Assembly (NCBI GenBank): GCA_050697555.1
Contig: JBOHAD010000081.1
Span: 1-10,036 of the forward strand
DNA length: 10,036 nucleotides
Direction: 5' to 3'
Origin: DASQWP01 sp050697555
Lineage (GTDB): Bacteria > Actinomycetota > Thermoleophilia > Gaiellales > Gaiellaceae
The notes under the pieces are model-generated. The model had not been told where the DNA came from. It ran no database searches and saw nothing but the letters and a program-made list of their open reading frames with translations. How positions within the stretch are numbered: the stretch's first letter is position 1; each line of letters opens with the position of its first letter. Positions 1 through 6,358 of this stretch are shown here, piece after piece. The position numbers and the translations under genes are program-made.

Positions 1-1
1 C

Positions 2-280
2 TCCGAGGTCTCAGTCTGCCTCCAGCATCCCGGTTTCGACGTCGACCTCGAGGTCATCGTCGACACCACCACGCTCTACCGCGTCTACTTGGGACAGGCC
101 GAGCTGGGCGGCGCGATTCGAGCCAGCAAGCTGACGATGAGCGGCCCGCGGACGCTGCAACGCGGGCTCGGGCATTGGTTCACCTGGAGCGCGTTCGCCC
201 CAGCCAGCCGCTTGGCGGAGGAGCGCCGCACAACGGCCTCGCGCCTTGCCAGCCCTCATCGCGTACGAATCGCCGAATGA
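2..280 (+). CDS. HxlR-family transcriptional regulator, C-terminal part (5' end outside window)
   Basis: This is the last 92 codons of a gene that begins before the window, read in frame 2 to a TGA at 278-280. The visible part contains VDLEVIVDTTTLYRVYLGQ, then a stretch ending in GPRTLQRGLGHWFTWS, then an Arg/Ser-rich tail. This pattern matches the SCP2-like (sterol-carrier-type) C-terminal domain found in many actinobacterial HxlR/MarR-like regulators, where a winged-helix DNA-binding domain of about 100 residues comes first. That DNA-binding part is not in the window, so the HxlR assignment rests on the tail alone. Such proteins are cytoplasmic and often act as dimeric repressors, and the SCP2-like domain may bind a small hydrophobic ligand. 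The gene just downstream is a degraded antiporter, so no regulatory target can be read from the context. A free-standing SCP2 protein is the main alternative. Confidence 0.62.
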   Translation, partial: SEVSVCLQHPGFDVDLEVIVDTTTLYRVYLGQAELGGAIRASKLTMSGPRTLQRGLGHWFTWSAFAPASRLAEERRTTASRLASPHRVRIAE

Positions 281-434
281 CGGCCTGCGGGCGCTGCATC
301 ACGATGGTGCAACCGTCACGCCTGCTATCCCGTGGCTGCGAAAGTCTGCAAGCCTGGCCGGCTCGCTACCGCCTTGGACGACGACCGAGCGTGTGGACGG
401 CCGGCTCCTCGAACAGACTCGTTTCGTCCCAAGC

Positions 435-465
435 GGGGCTCTGAGTACCCGGCGCTCACAGCCCC
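435..465. repeat. Imperfect 11-bp inverted repeat (hairpin) between regulator and antiporter remnant
   Basis: GGGGCTCTGAG (435-445) faces CTCACAGCCCC (455-465) across a nine-base loop, with a single C:C mismatch. The hairpin lies in the stretch of about 220 bases between the regulator stop and the point where antiporter homology begins; I see no gene in that stretch. It could end transcription of the upstream regulator, but no T-run follows, so a classical intrinsic terminator is not shown. It could also be an operator or the scar of the rearrangement that removed the antiporter's 5' end. Confidence 0.4.
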
Positions 466-501
466 CGCATCGACTCCCAGGCAGCAGTCTCAGGCGAGCG
501 C

Positions 502-1258
502 GATCTGAGCGACACGCGGATCGGGAAGCTGCTGATGAGCGCGACGTTCCTGACCGACCTCTGCACCGCGCTCGCGCCCTCCGCGATCTTCCTCAAGCCG
601 AACCTCTGGTTCCCCGCTTTCCTCGTCGTCTCGCTTGCGCTCGTTTTGCTGCTGCCGCGGATCGCGCCGTGGTTCTTCGGCCGCTACGGCGACCGCGTGA
701 TCGAGCCCGAGATCAAGCTCGTCTTCGCAAGCCTGCTCGTCCTGATGGTGGTCGCGGACGCCTCGAACGGGCACGCGGTCCTGCCCGCGTTCGTGCTCGG
801 GCTGATGATGAGCCGCCACTACGAGGAACACCGCGAGGACGCGACTGCGCGTCGTCGCCTTCTCTTTCCTGACCCCGTTCGTCTTCCTCAAGGGCGGGCT
901 CAACGTTTCGCTCGGCGCTGTCTTCGCGAACCTCGGGCTGCACGCCGTGCTGCTCGCGGCGAAGATGCTGCCCAAGCTCGGCTTCGTCTATCCGCTTGCC
1001 CGCCGCGCCGCCCCACGCCACGCCGCCTTCTCAACGCTGCTCATGAGCACGGGGCTGACGTTCGGAACCATCTCCGCACTGTTCGGGCTCAACGCCGGCA
1101 TCATCGACGGCACCCAGTTCTCCCTCCTCGTTACGGTGGTCGTCCTCTCGGCCGTCGTCCCGACCGCGATCGCCGAGCGCTGGTTCCTCCCCGACCCGGA
1201 GCGGGAGCGGCACGAGGAACGACGCCACGCGCCCGTCCCCGCCGAGGAGTACGTGTAG
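502..1258 (+). pseudogene. Kef/CPA2-type cation:proton antiporter remnant, N-terminally truncated and frameshifted
   Basis: Two adjoining frames together spell the C-terminal half of a Kef-type Na+(K+)/H+ antiporter. Frame 1, from about 502, gives DTRIGKLLMSATFLTDL, several hydrophobic helices and a section ending in MMSRHYEEHRE. Frame 2, from about 842 to the TAG ending at 1258, continues with RLRVVAFSFLTPFVFLKGG, then STLLMSTGLTFGTISALFGL and TQFSLLVTVVVLSAVVPTAI. Intact relatives read straight from the EEHRE block into the RLRVVAF block, so one extra base (or two missing) lies near 836-845. Intact proteins have about 400 residues and here only about 250 remain: roughly the first 150, with the first transmembrane helices, are missing. 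No plausible start or ribosome site precedes the surviving part, and the bases from 281 to about 500 do not resemble the lost N-terminus. The missing N-terminus cannot be a simple sequencing slip, so I call this a pseudogene even if the frameshift is an error. Confidence 0.8.
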
Positions 1259-1332
1259 TTCGGGCCTCGCCGAGTCCGACGACCCCGCGGTGCGGCGTGC
1301 GCGCAGACGAGCGGGATACTGCGGCCGTAGCC

Positions 1333-2616
1333 GTGGCAACGAGGGAAGCGACGAAGGAGAGACCGAGCCGGCTCGCGCGGAGGCTGGGGACAGCTGACGC
1401 GGTCGTGATTGGGCTGGGCTCGATGATCGGCGCCGGTGTCTTCGCCGCGGTCGGCCCGGCGGCCGCAGCCGGCGCGATCGGCCTCCTCGTCGGCCTCGGC
1501 ATTGCCGGGTCCGTCGCCTTCCTCAATGCGACCTCTTCCGCGCAGCTCGCTGCCGTCTACCCCGCCTCCGGCGGGACCTACGTGTACGGTCGCGAGCGGC
1601 TTGGCGCCTTCTGGGGCTACCTCGCCGGCTGGGGCTTCGTCGTCGGCAAGCTCGCGAGCCTCACCGCGATGGCGCTCACGTTCGCGTTCTACGCTGCCCC
1701 CTCGCTCGGCCGGCCGCTCGCTGCTGCGGCCGTCGTCGCGCTCACGGCGGTCAACTACCGCGGAGTCGACAAGACGGCCGGCCTCACCCGCGTCCTCGTC
1801 ACGGCTGTCCTCGCCGCGCTCGCGGTGGTCGTCGCAGCCTCCCTCTTCGGTGGCGAGGCCGACACCGAACGGATTGGCGCCGGATGGGACGACACGAGTG
1901 TGCTTGCCGTGCTCGAGGCGGCTGGCCTCCTCTTCTTCGCCTTCGCCGGCTACGCCCGCATCGCCACCCTCGGCGAGGAAGTGCGTGACCCCGAGCGGAC
2001 GATCCCGCGTGCGATCCCGCTCGCCCTCGCCATCACGCTCTTGGTCTACGCCGCAGTAGCCGCGAGCGCCCTGCTCGCAATCGGCGCCGAGGCGATGGCC
2101 GACTCGAACGCGCCCCTGGCCGACGCCGTGCGCGCCGGCGACCTCGCGGCGCTCGCGCCGGTGGTGCGCGCAGGCGCCGCGCTGGCTGCGCTGAGCGTAC
2201 TTCTCTCGCTGCTCGCCGGGGTGAGCCGCACCGCCTTCGCGATGGCCGAGGAAGGTGACTTGCCGCGCTGGTTCGCCGCAGTCCACCCACGGTTCAAGGT
2301 GCCCCACCACGCGGAGCTTGCGATCGGCACCGTCGTCGCCGTCACCGCGGTGACTGTCGACCTCCGCTCGGCGATCGGCTTCAGCTCCTTCGCCGTCCTG
2401 CTCTACTACGCACTCACCAACCTGGCCGCGTTCACGCTCCCGCGCGAGCAGCGGCGCTGGCCCCGCGCGCTCTCCGTCCTCGGCCTGGTCGGTTGCCTCG
2501 TGCTCGCCTTCACGCTCCCCCTCGAGTCAGTCGTCGCTGGCGTCGGAGTGTTCGCCCTCGGAGCAGCGCTCTACGCCGTCAGGCACCGGCCGGGCCTCGC
2601 TCCGCGGAACCGGTAG
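1333..2616 (+). CDS. APC-superfamily amino acid permease
   Basis: This encodes a predicted inner-membrane secondary transporter of 427 residues, the normal length for the amino acid/polyamine/organocation superfamily. The first helix carries the substrate-binding glycine motif GLGSMIGAGVF (residues 27-37). YPASGGTYVYGRERLG (76-91) follows helix 2, and FFAFAGYARIATLGEEV with DPERTIPRAI (201-228) is the conserved helix 6 to loop 6-7 region. About twelve hydrophobic segments can be counted. The substrate cannot be read from sequence; the family carries amino acids or amines, usually by proton symport or exchange. The GTG at 1333 puts a short polar leader before helix 1. An in-frame GTG at 1297 is possible, and neither has a good Shine-Dalgarno. 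The open frame extends further back only because the shifted antiporter frame happens to stay open, so the longer 693-residue reading should not be used. A GATACT at 1314-1319 could serve as a -10 box. Confidence 0.88.
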   Translation: MATREATKERPSRLARRLGTADAVVIGLGSMIGAGVFAAVGPAAAAGAIGLLVGLGIAGSVAFLNATSSAQLAAVYPASGGTYVYGRERLGAFWGYLAGWGFVVGKLASLTAMALTFAFYAAPSLGRPLAAAAVVALTAVNYRGVDKTAGLTRVLVTAVLAALAVVVAASLFGGEADTERIGAGWDDTSVLAVLEAAGLLFFAFAGYARIATLGEEVRDPERTIPRAIPLALAITLLVYAAVAASALLAIGAEAMADSNAPLADAVRAGDLAALAPVVRAGAALAALSVLLSLLAGVSRTAFAMAEEGDLPRWFAAVHPRFKVPHHAELAIGTVVAVTAVTVDLRSAIGFSSFAVLLYYALTNLAAFTLPREQRRWPRALSVLGLVGCLVLAFTLPLESVVAGVGVFALGAALYAVRHRPGLAPRNR

Positions 2617-2688
2617 CGCGCTTGCGTGACTGTCGGGGTTCGAGCCAACCCATGGTCCGACGAACTCCGCGTTCGCCCGACGACGTCG

Positions 2689-2705
2689 AGCGGCGGATTG
2701 CCGCT
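2689..2705. terminator. Small hairpin downstream of the permease (weak terminator candidate)
   Basis: AGCGGC (2689-2694) pairs with GCCGCT (2700-2705) around a five-base loop, about 73 bases after the permease stop. There is no following T-run, and a competing CCGC/GCGG pairing overlaps it. It may help end the permease transcript before the next promoter, but the call is weak. Confidence 0.22.
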
Positions 2706-2724
2706 TACCGGCGGTGTCAGAAGG

Positions 2725-2754
2725 TTGACGGCCCCAGTCCGGCGCGAAAGGGCT
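2725..2754 (+). promoter_or_regulatory. Candidate promoter for the LLM-class oxidoreductase
   Basis: TTGACG at 2725-2730 is a near-consensus -35 box. Eighteen bases downstream is AGGGCT (2749-2754), a poor match to a -10 element. The predicted transcript would start near 2761 and overlap the GGGAG ribosome site just before the oxidoreductase start. The -35 is convincing and the -10 is not. Confidence 0.35.
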
Positions 2755-2771
2755 GAGTGGGAGAATGCAGC

Positions 2772-3611
2772 GTGCGCTACGGCCTCGCACTACCAACCGG
2801 GCGCGAATGCGGCGACCCGCGCTTCCTCGTCGAGCTCGCGGAGCGCGCCGAGGCGGCCGGCTGGGACGGCATCTTTCCCGAGGACTACGTGCTCTATCAA
2901 GGCGATCCGACGACGCCGACCTGTCCCACTTGGCCGGTGCTCGCAGCGATCGCGGTTCGCACGAGTCGGCTCGTTCTCGGTGTCGAGGTGACGCCGCTCA
3001 CGCGCCGCCGGCCGTGGAACGTTGCGCGCGAGGTCGCTGCGGTCGATCAGCTCTCCGAGGGCCGCGCCGTCCTCGGCGTCGGCCTCGGTGACGTGGGCGA
3101 CCACGTCGTCGCGGACGCCAGCTTCACCCACTTCGGCGAGGAGCGTGACGCACGCCGCCGAGCCGAGCGGCTCGATGAGGCGCTCGAGGTCGTCGCCGGC
3201 CTCTGGACCGGCGAGCCCTTCTCCTTTCGCGGACAGCACTTCACGGTCGACGAGGTGACGTTCCTGCCGCCGCCGGTGCAGCAGCCGCGCCCGCCGATCT
3301 GGATCGGCGGCGGCTACCCGCACCGCCGGCCGATCGAGCGCGCGCTCCGCTGGGACGGCGCCTGCCTCTACAACGCACAGCACGGTCCACTACCGCCGGA
3401 GGCCGTTGCCGACCTCCGCAAGCGCGCGCCAGATCGGCCGTGGACAATCGCGGTCGGCGGCAGCCCTCGGCGCGACGACTGGGACGCCGAGCGCGAGCAC
3501 ATCGCCGCCGTCCGCGACGCCGGAGCCGACTGGTGGATCGAGTGGGCCCAGCCCGCCGACCGTGACGCGATGCGCCACGTCGCCGACCGAGGGGCCCTGC
3601 GTGTCAACTGA
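2772..3611 (+). CDS. LLM-class flavin/F420-dependent oxidoreductase
   Basis: This encodes a 279-residue TIM-barrel enzyme of the bacterial luciferase-like monooxygenase superfamily. It opens with RYGLALPTG and has the long conserved run around TPLTRRRPWNVAREV (residues 74-88), followed by VDQLSEGRAVLGVGLGD (91-107), as in the actinobacterial F420-dependent group. RPPIWIGGGYP (173-183) is the late-barrel strand common to the family. The length is typical and nothing appears missing. Family members move hydride between F420H2 (or FMNH2) and an organic substrate; the substrate here is unknown. I chose the GTG at 2772 because GGGAG sits at the right distance upstream and because relatives begin with this exact motif. 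A GTG at 2757 is in frame but would place the ribosome site inside the gene. It appears to be transcribed alone, with about 155 bases between it and the permease. Confidence 0.88.
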   Translation: MRYGLALPTGRECGDPRFLVELAERAEAAGWDGIFPEDYVLYQGDPTTPTCPTWPVLAAIAVRTSRLVLGVEVTPLTRRRPWNVAREVAAVDQLSEGRAVLGVGLGDVGDHVVADASFTHFGEERDARRRAERLDEALEVVAGLWTGEPFSFRGQHFTVDEVTFLPPPVQQPRPPIWIGGGYPHRRPIERALRWDGACLYNAQHGPLPPEAVADLRKRAPDRPWTIAVGGSPRRDDWDAEREHIAAVRDAGADWWIEWAQPADRDAMRHVADRGALRVN

Positions 3612-3674
3612 GCGGCGCCGGCTGGTCCACCCTCTGAGTGTGCACGAGCTCCGCAGATTTTCCGCGCGTCTCAA

Positions 3675-3719
3675 CCCGCTCCGACCGCGACGCCCCGGCG
3701 GCACAAGAGTCGGAGCGGG
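3675..3719. repeat. Perfect 11-bp inverted repeat
   Basis: CCCGCTCCGAC (3675-3685) is exactly repeated in reverse complement as GTCGGAGCGGG (3709-3719), with 23 bases between. It begins 64 bases after the oxidoreductase stop. It could form a strong stem and stop transcription of that gene, although no T-run follows, or it could be a protein-binding dyad belonging to a mobile element end. I cannot choose between these. Confidence 0.5.
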
Positions 3720-3817
3720 GTCGCGGACGCGCCAAGGCGCGACTCCAAGTACGGAAGCGTCAGGAGCAACGCAAAGCGCGCGATGCCGACGACGTGCCTG
3801 TCCCGCTCAGCGGACTG

Positions 3818-3833
3818 TTGTCTTAAGAGACAA
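3818..3833. repeat. AT-rich hairpin TTGTCT-TAAG-AGACAA
   Basis: Six bases pair perfectly around a four-base TAAG loop, in an AT-rich patch that stands out from the surrounding GC-rich DNA. It lies four bases before the tandem 11-mer. It may be part of a recombinase-binding region or a weak terminator. Confidence 0.4.
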
Positions 3834-3836
3834 ATT

Positions 3837-3858
3837 CTCGTGGCCCACTCGTGGCCCA
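3837..3858. repeat. Tandem duplicate of an 11-bp unit CTCGTGGCCCA
   Basis: The unit occurs twice back to back without mismatch (3837-3847 and 3848-3858). Part of the second junction, CCACTCGT (3845-3852), is repeated inverted as ACGAGTGG at 3871-3878. Short direct repeats beside a tRNA-derived sequence are common where tyrosine integrases bind arm-type sites, so I read this cautiously as a candidate integrase-binding region. No integrase gene is present in the window to support it. Confidence 0.5.
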
Positions 3859-3973
3859 AACGTCGATTGGACGAGTGGCTCAACCATGCGGAGCGACGTC
3901 AGCGCATGGGCGAAAAGTGCCTGCAAGTGAGGCCGTTCCGCGGCGTTCGATGTTGAGCGTCGGGATGCCGGAC

Positions 3974-4020
3974 TCGGCCTGTCACGCCGGAGGTCGCGGG
4001 TTCGAGTCCCGTCGCTCCCG
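3974..4020 (+). other. 3' half of tRNA-Asp(GTC), candidate attachment site
   Basis: The sequence folds as the anticodon arm, variable loop, T-arm and 3' acceptor strand of a tRNA. The anticodon stem TCGGC (3974-3978) pairs with GCCGG (3986-3990) around the loop CTGTCAC, with anticodon GTC at 3981-3983. The T-arm is GCGGG-TTCGAGT-CCCGT. The acceptor strand CGCTCCC and discriminator G73, as expected for Asp, end at 4020. CCA is not encoded. The 5' acceptor strand GGGAGCG and a D-arm of normal spacing are absent upstream, so this is not a working tRNA. A fragment running from the anticodon stem to the exact 3' end is what tyrosine-integrase elements leave at the end away from the intact tRNA gene. 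That would make this attR of an element lying at lower coordinates. A relic of a broken tRNA gene is the alternative. Confidence 0.72.
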
Positions 4021-4052
4021 TAAAAATCCCTGCAAATCGGGATGTTGTGTTG

Positions 4053-4079
4053 TCTGGTTTGACGCCAGATCGGCGCCGA
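4053..4079. repeat. Small hairpin and palindrome after the tRNA remnant
   Basis: TCTGG (4053-4057) pairs with CCAGA (4065-4069) around a seven-base loop, and the 10-base palindrome TCGGCGCCGA (4070-4079) follows directly. In an intact locus this position would suit a tRNA terminator, although no clear T-run follows. Weak evidence only. Confidence 0.25.
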
Positions 4080-4357
4080 CTACACACACTTTTCTCGAAG
4101 GGACGACGAAACGGCCAAAAACGGCCCGAAACGCGGTCGCCGGGCGACGATTTCAAGCCGATTCAGGCCGAGTTCGGTCACGAACGCGGCGTGCAACTAC
4201 ACGAAATGACCGGAGGTCAAGGCCGGAAGAGCCGTTCGGCCGCCGGTAGAGAGGGCCGGCCGCAGCCGTCGTTCCTGGTCCGCCACGAACCGGGCGAGGG
4301 CGCTCTCCGCCGCTTGGGTGCGCTTCTAGGACGCGGACCGGGTATCGACGGTCACGA

Positions 4358-5185
4358 TCACGCGACGTCGCGGCGGCGGAGAAGCACTCCCGAGAGGAGG
4401 AGGAAGGCGGCGATGTACGAGGCGAGAACGAGCAGCGCTTGCTCCCCGTCCACGAACGGCCCGGAGAAGGATCCCGGTCCGCTGTCCGAAATGTCGTCGG
4501 AGGAGACGCCGAGCCCTGCAACGAGGGAGTAGGCGTTCGCGCGCACGAAGAACTCGACGAGACGGTCGAGCAGGCCGACCTGACTCGCGAGGGCGCTGAG
4601 CAGGCCCTCGATCACGAGCGCATAGAGGATGCCGATGCCGACCGCTAGCGCAGTCCCACGGGAGAGGACGGCGAGCAGGACTCCGAGCGCCGCCCATACG
4701 GCCAGAATGAGCCAGCCAGCGGCGAGCCCGCGGAGGAGGAGCCAAGCGGACGGCCAGGCGATGTCCGCGCCTTCGCGGAGGGCGATCGCGGTGCCGGCGA
4801 GTGCGCCCGCGGCGAAGACGACGAGCACAAAGGGGACGAGTGCGGCGGCGAGGGCGAGGAGCTTGGCGCCGAAGACGTGCAGCCGGCCGGGACGCTGGGT
4901 GAAGAGCGTCTTCAGCGTGCCCCAGCCGTACTCGCTACCGAAGGCGAGGACGCCGAGCATGAGCGCGAGCACGCCGCCGAAGAAGGGGAACCCGCCCATC
5001 AGGTTGCCGACCAGGTTCTGCGGGAGCACGTCCGTGAGAGGGTCCCGCGCCGAGCCGTTGAGGTACGTGGCGTAGGGCACGACGTACGCGAAGACGAGCG
5101 CGAGGATGGCCCAGATCGCGAGCAGGATCCAGGTGCTCGTCCGCTTGCGCACGACCAAGAGCTCTGCGCGAAAGCTGCTGGTCAC
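4358..5185 (-). CDS. ABC-2 type transporter permease
   Basis: This encodes the 275-residue membrane subunit of an ABC exporter. Six hydrophobic segments can be seen, near residues 17-37, 64-83, 107-133, 147-174, 178-199 and 248-268, with a short Arg-rich cytoplasmic C-terminus. AFGSEYGWGTLKTLFTQRPG (81-100) after the second segment matches the conserved ABC-2 cytoplasmic loop thought to contact the ATPase. The GTG start overlaps the ATPase stop by four bases (GTGA), which suggests translational coupling and a 1:1 partner. One permease and one ATPase would form a homodimeric exporter, as in BcrAB- or NatAB-like systems. The substrate is unknown; drugs, lipids and peptides are all possible. The gene is last in the leftward operon. 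I see no strong terminator beyond it, only GC-rich pairings around 4235-4265. Confidence 0.88.
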   Translation of the reverse strand: MTSSFRAELLVVRKRTSTWILLAIWAILALVFAYVVPYATYLNGSARDPLTDVLPQNLVGNLMGGFPFFGGVLALMLGVLAFGSEYGWGTLKTLFTQRPGRLHVFGAKLLALAAALVPFVLVVFAAGALAGTAIALREGADIAWPSAWLLLRGLAAGWLILAVWAALGVLLAVLSRGTALAVGIGILYALVIEGLLSALASQVGLLDRLVEFFVRANAYSLVAGLGVSSDDISDSGPGSFSGPFVDGEQALLVLASYIAAFLLLSGVLLRRRDVA

Positions 5186-6090
5186 GCTGCCTCGCCTCCC
5201 TGCGTCAGCTCGAGGAACACCTTCTCCAGCGAGGTCCGCTCGGGGCGAAGCTCGCCGACCGCGATCCCCGCTTCGACCAGGGCGCGGTTGATCGCCGGTG
5301 CCGCCGCGGGATCGGCCGCGATCCGCAGGCCACCGTCGACGCGAGCGACCTCCTCGACGCCTCGGAGGGTTGCGAGCAGTCGCTCGGCCTGCTCGAGCGG
5401 CTCGGCCCGCACCCACAGGCTCTCGCGGCCGCGCAGCTCGTCCACCGTCCCCTCGCCCACGAGCGCTCCCCTGCTGATCACGCCGACGCGGTCGCAGACC
5501 TGCTCGACCTCCGTCATAAGGTGGCTGGAGAGGAGCACCGTCCGCCGGCCGCGGCCGAGGCCGCGGATGAAGGTGCGCATCTCCGCCATGCCGGCGGGGT
5601 CCATCCCGTTCGTCGGCTCGTCGAGGATCAGGAGCTCCGGGTCCTTGAGAAGCGCGGCGGCGATCCCGAGCCGCTGCTTCATCCCCAGCGAGTAGGTGCC
5701 GAACCGGTCCGAGGCCCGGGCGGCGAGGTCGACCTCTTCCAGGACCGGCTCGATCCTCGACTCCGGAGCACCAGCGTGCCGCGCCAGCACCCGCAGGTTG
5801 TCCCGCCCAGAGAGGAAGGGATAGAAGGTGGGCGTCTCGATCAGCGCTCCGACGCGGGCAAGGCTGTCCGGGGACCCGGGCCGGGCGCCCAGCACGAGCG
5901 CGCTGCCGAAGGTCGGGCGTACGAGCCCGAGCAGCATCCGCAACGTCGTCGTCTTGCCGGCGCCGTTCGGGCCGAGGAAGCCGTAGACCTCGCCACGGCG
6001 GACTCGCATCGCCAGCCGGTCGACGGCGACGATCCGCTCGCCGTAGCGCTTGCTGAGCTCGCGCGTCTCGATCACGAAGCCGTCGTCCAT
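5182..6090 (-). CDS. ABC transporter ATP-binding protein (BcrA/CcmA-like)
   Basis: This is a 302-residue cytoplasmic ATPase that powers the adjacent permease. In order it shows Walker A GPNGAGKT (residues 40-47), the signature YSLGMKQR (133-140), Walker B LLILDEP (153-159), the D-loop region NGMDP and the switch His at 190 in LLSSH. The Q-loop position reads GALIETPTFYPFLSG (81-95), with Glu in place of the usual Gln. That is characteristic of the antibiotic/Na+ exporter branch with BcrA and NatA, and is not a defect. After residue 220 comes the DUF4162-like C-terminal domain ending in TSLEKVFLELT. The ATG at 6090 has AGGGAG about nine bases upstream, which lies over the stop of the SHOCT gene, so the two are probably coupled. 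All catalytic residues are present. Confidence 0.93.
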   Translation of the reverse strand: MDDGFVIETRELSKRYGERIVAVDRLAMRVRRGEVYGFLGPNGAGKTTTLRMLLGLVRPTFGSALVLGARPGSPDSLARVGALIETPTFYPFLSGRDNLRVLARHAGAPESRIEPVLEEVDLAARASDRFGTYSLGMKQRLGIAAALLKDPELLILDEPTNGMDPAGMAEMRTFIRGLGRGRRTVLLSSHLMTEVEQVCDRVGVISRGALVGEGTVDELRGRESLWVRAEPLEQAERLLATLRGVEEVARVDGGLRIAADPAAAPAINRALVEAGIAVGELRPERTSLEKVFLELTQGGEAA

Positions 6091-6094
6091 CCAA

Positions 6095-6354
6095 CTACGC
6101 TCCCTGGGAGTGGCGCTGCAGCTCGTCGAGGCGCTCCCGGTACTGCTCGCCGCTGAGCTCGCCCTGCGCGTAGCGCTCCGCCAGGACCTCGCGGGCCCGG
6201 TCGAGCGGATCGGCGCGGCGGTCGCGCCGCCTGACGATCAGCCAGACGGCGGTGCCGATGAGCGCCGCCCAGAACAGCAGCCAGAGCGGCCACCAGGGGT
6301 GCCCCCAGCCGTCGGCGTGGTGGTGAGCAGGGGTAGTGCAGCGACAGTGCTCAC
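6095..6354 (-). CDS. Small SHOCT-domain membrane protein with apparent frameshift
   Basis: Read from the TAG at 6095-6097 backwards, one frame gives HHHADGWGHPWWPLWLLFWA, a single transmembrane helix continuing to VWLIVRRR, then a C-terminal SHOCT domain with LAERYAQGELSGEQYRERL. This frame meets a stop before any usable start codon. Another frame, from the GTG at 6354 with AAGGAG eight bases before it, begins VSTVAALPLL, which is how intact relatives start. One missing base near 6325-6332 would join them into about 86 residues. SHOCT proteins are short, often have one N-terminal helix, and commonly sit in transport or stress operons; their role is unclear. Here the gene lies between the MMPL and ABC genes, four bases before the ATPase start. 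It may be a real mutation or a sequencing slip. As printed, translation from the GTG would give only 38 residues. Confidence 0.72.
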
Positions 6355-6358
6355 GTGT

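Larger units (their letters stand above)
3612..4357. other. Gene-free region with repeats and a tRNA-derived remnant
   Basis: I see no credible protein gene in these 746 bases. Open frames are short, lack ribosome sites, and either overlap the tRNA remnant or run antisense into the ABC permease. The region contains an 11-bp inverted repeat (3675-3719), a 14-base near-palindrome CGCGCCAAGGCGCG (3728-3741), an AT-rich hairpin (3818-3833), a tandem 11-mer (3837-3858) and the 3' half of a tRNA-Asp (3974-4020). After the remnant comes a stretch less GC-rich than the genes, then small hairpins. The region also separates the rightward genes on its left from the 3' end of the leftward transport operon on its right. 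Confidence 0.6.

Noticed and set aside
246..872. Plus-strand open frame of 208 codons covering the regulator-antiporter gap
   Set aside because: No motif is recognisable, and it overlaps both the regulator's 3' end and the antiporter in other frames. The Arg/Pro/Ala composition suggests chance openness.
988..2310. Minus-strand open frame of 440 codons
   Set aside because: It lies antisense to the APC permease and antiporter remnant. Its Arg/Glu/Gly-rich composition is typical of a GC-rich shadow frame.
2634..2660. GGGGTTCGAGCC resembling a tRNA T-arm
   Set aside because: The bases after the loop do not pair with those before it, and no anticodon arm or acceptor stem is found around it.
3899..4156. 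Minus-strand frame of 85 codons containing GATGLEPATSGVTG
   Set aside because: This peptide is the reverse-strand translation of the tRNA-Asp 3' half, a familiar false protein in annotations. There is no ribosome site or other protein-like feature.
4047..4532. Plus-strand open frame of 161 codons
   Set aside because: It is rich in Arg/Gly/Pro, has no recognisable motif, and its second half is antisense to the well-supported ABC permease.
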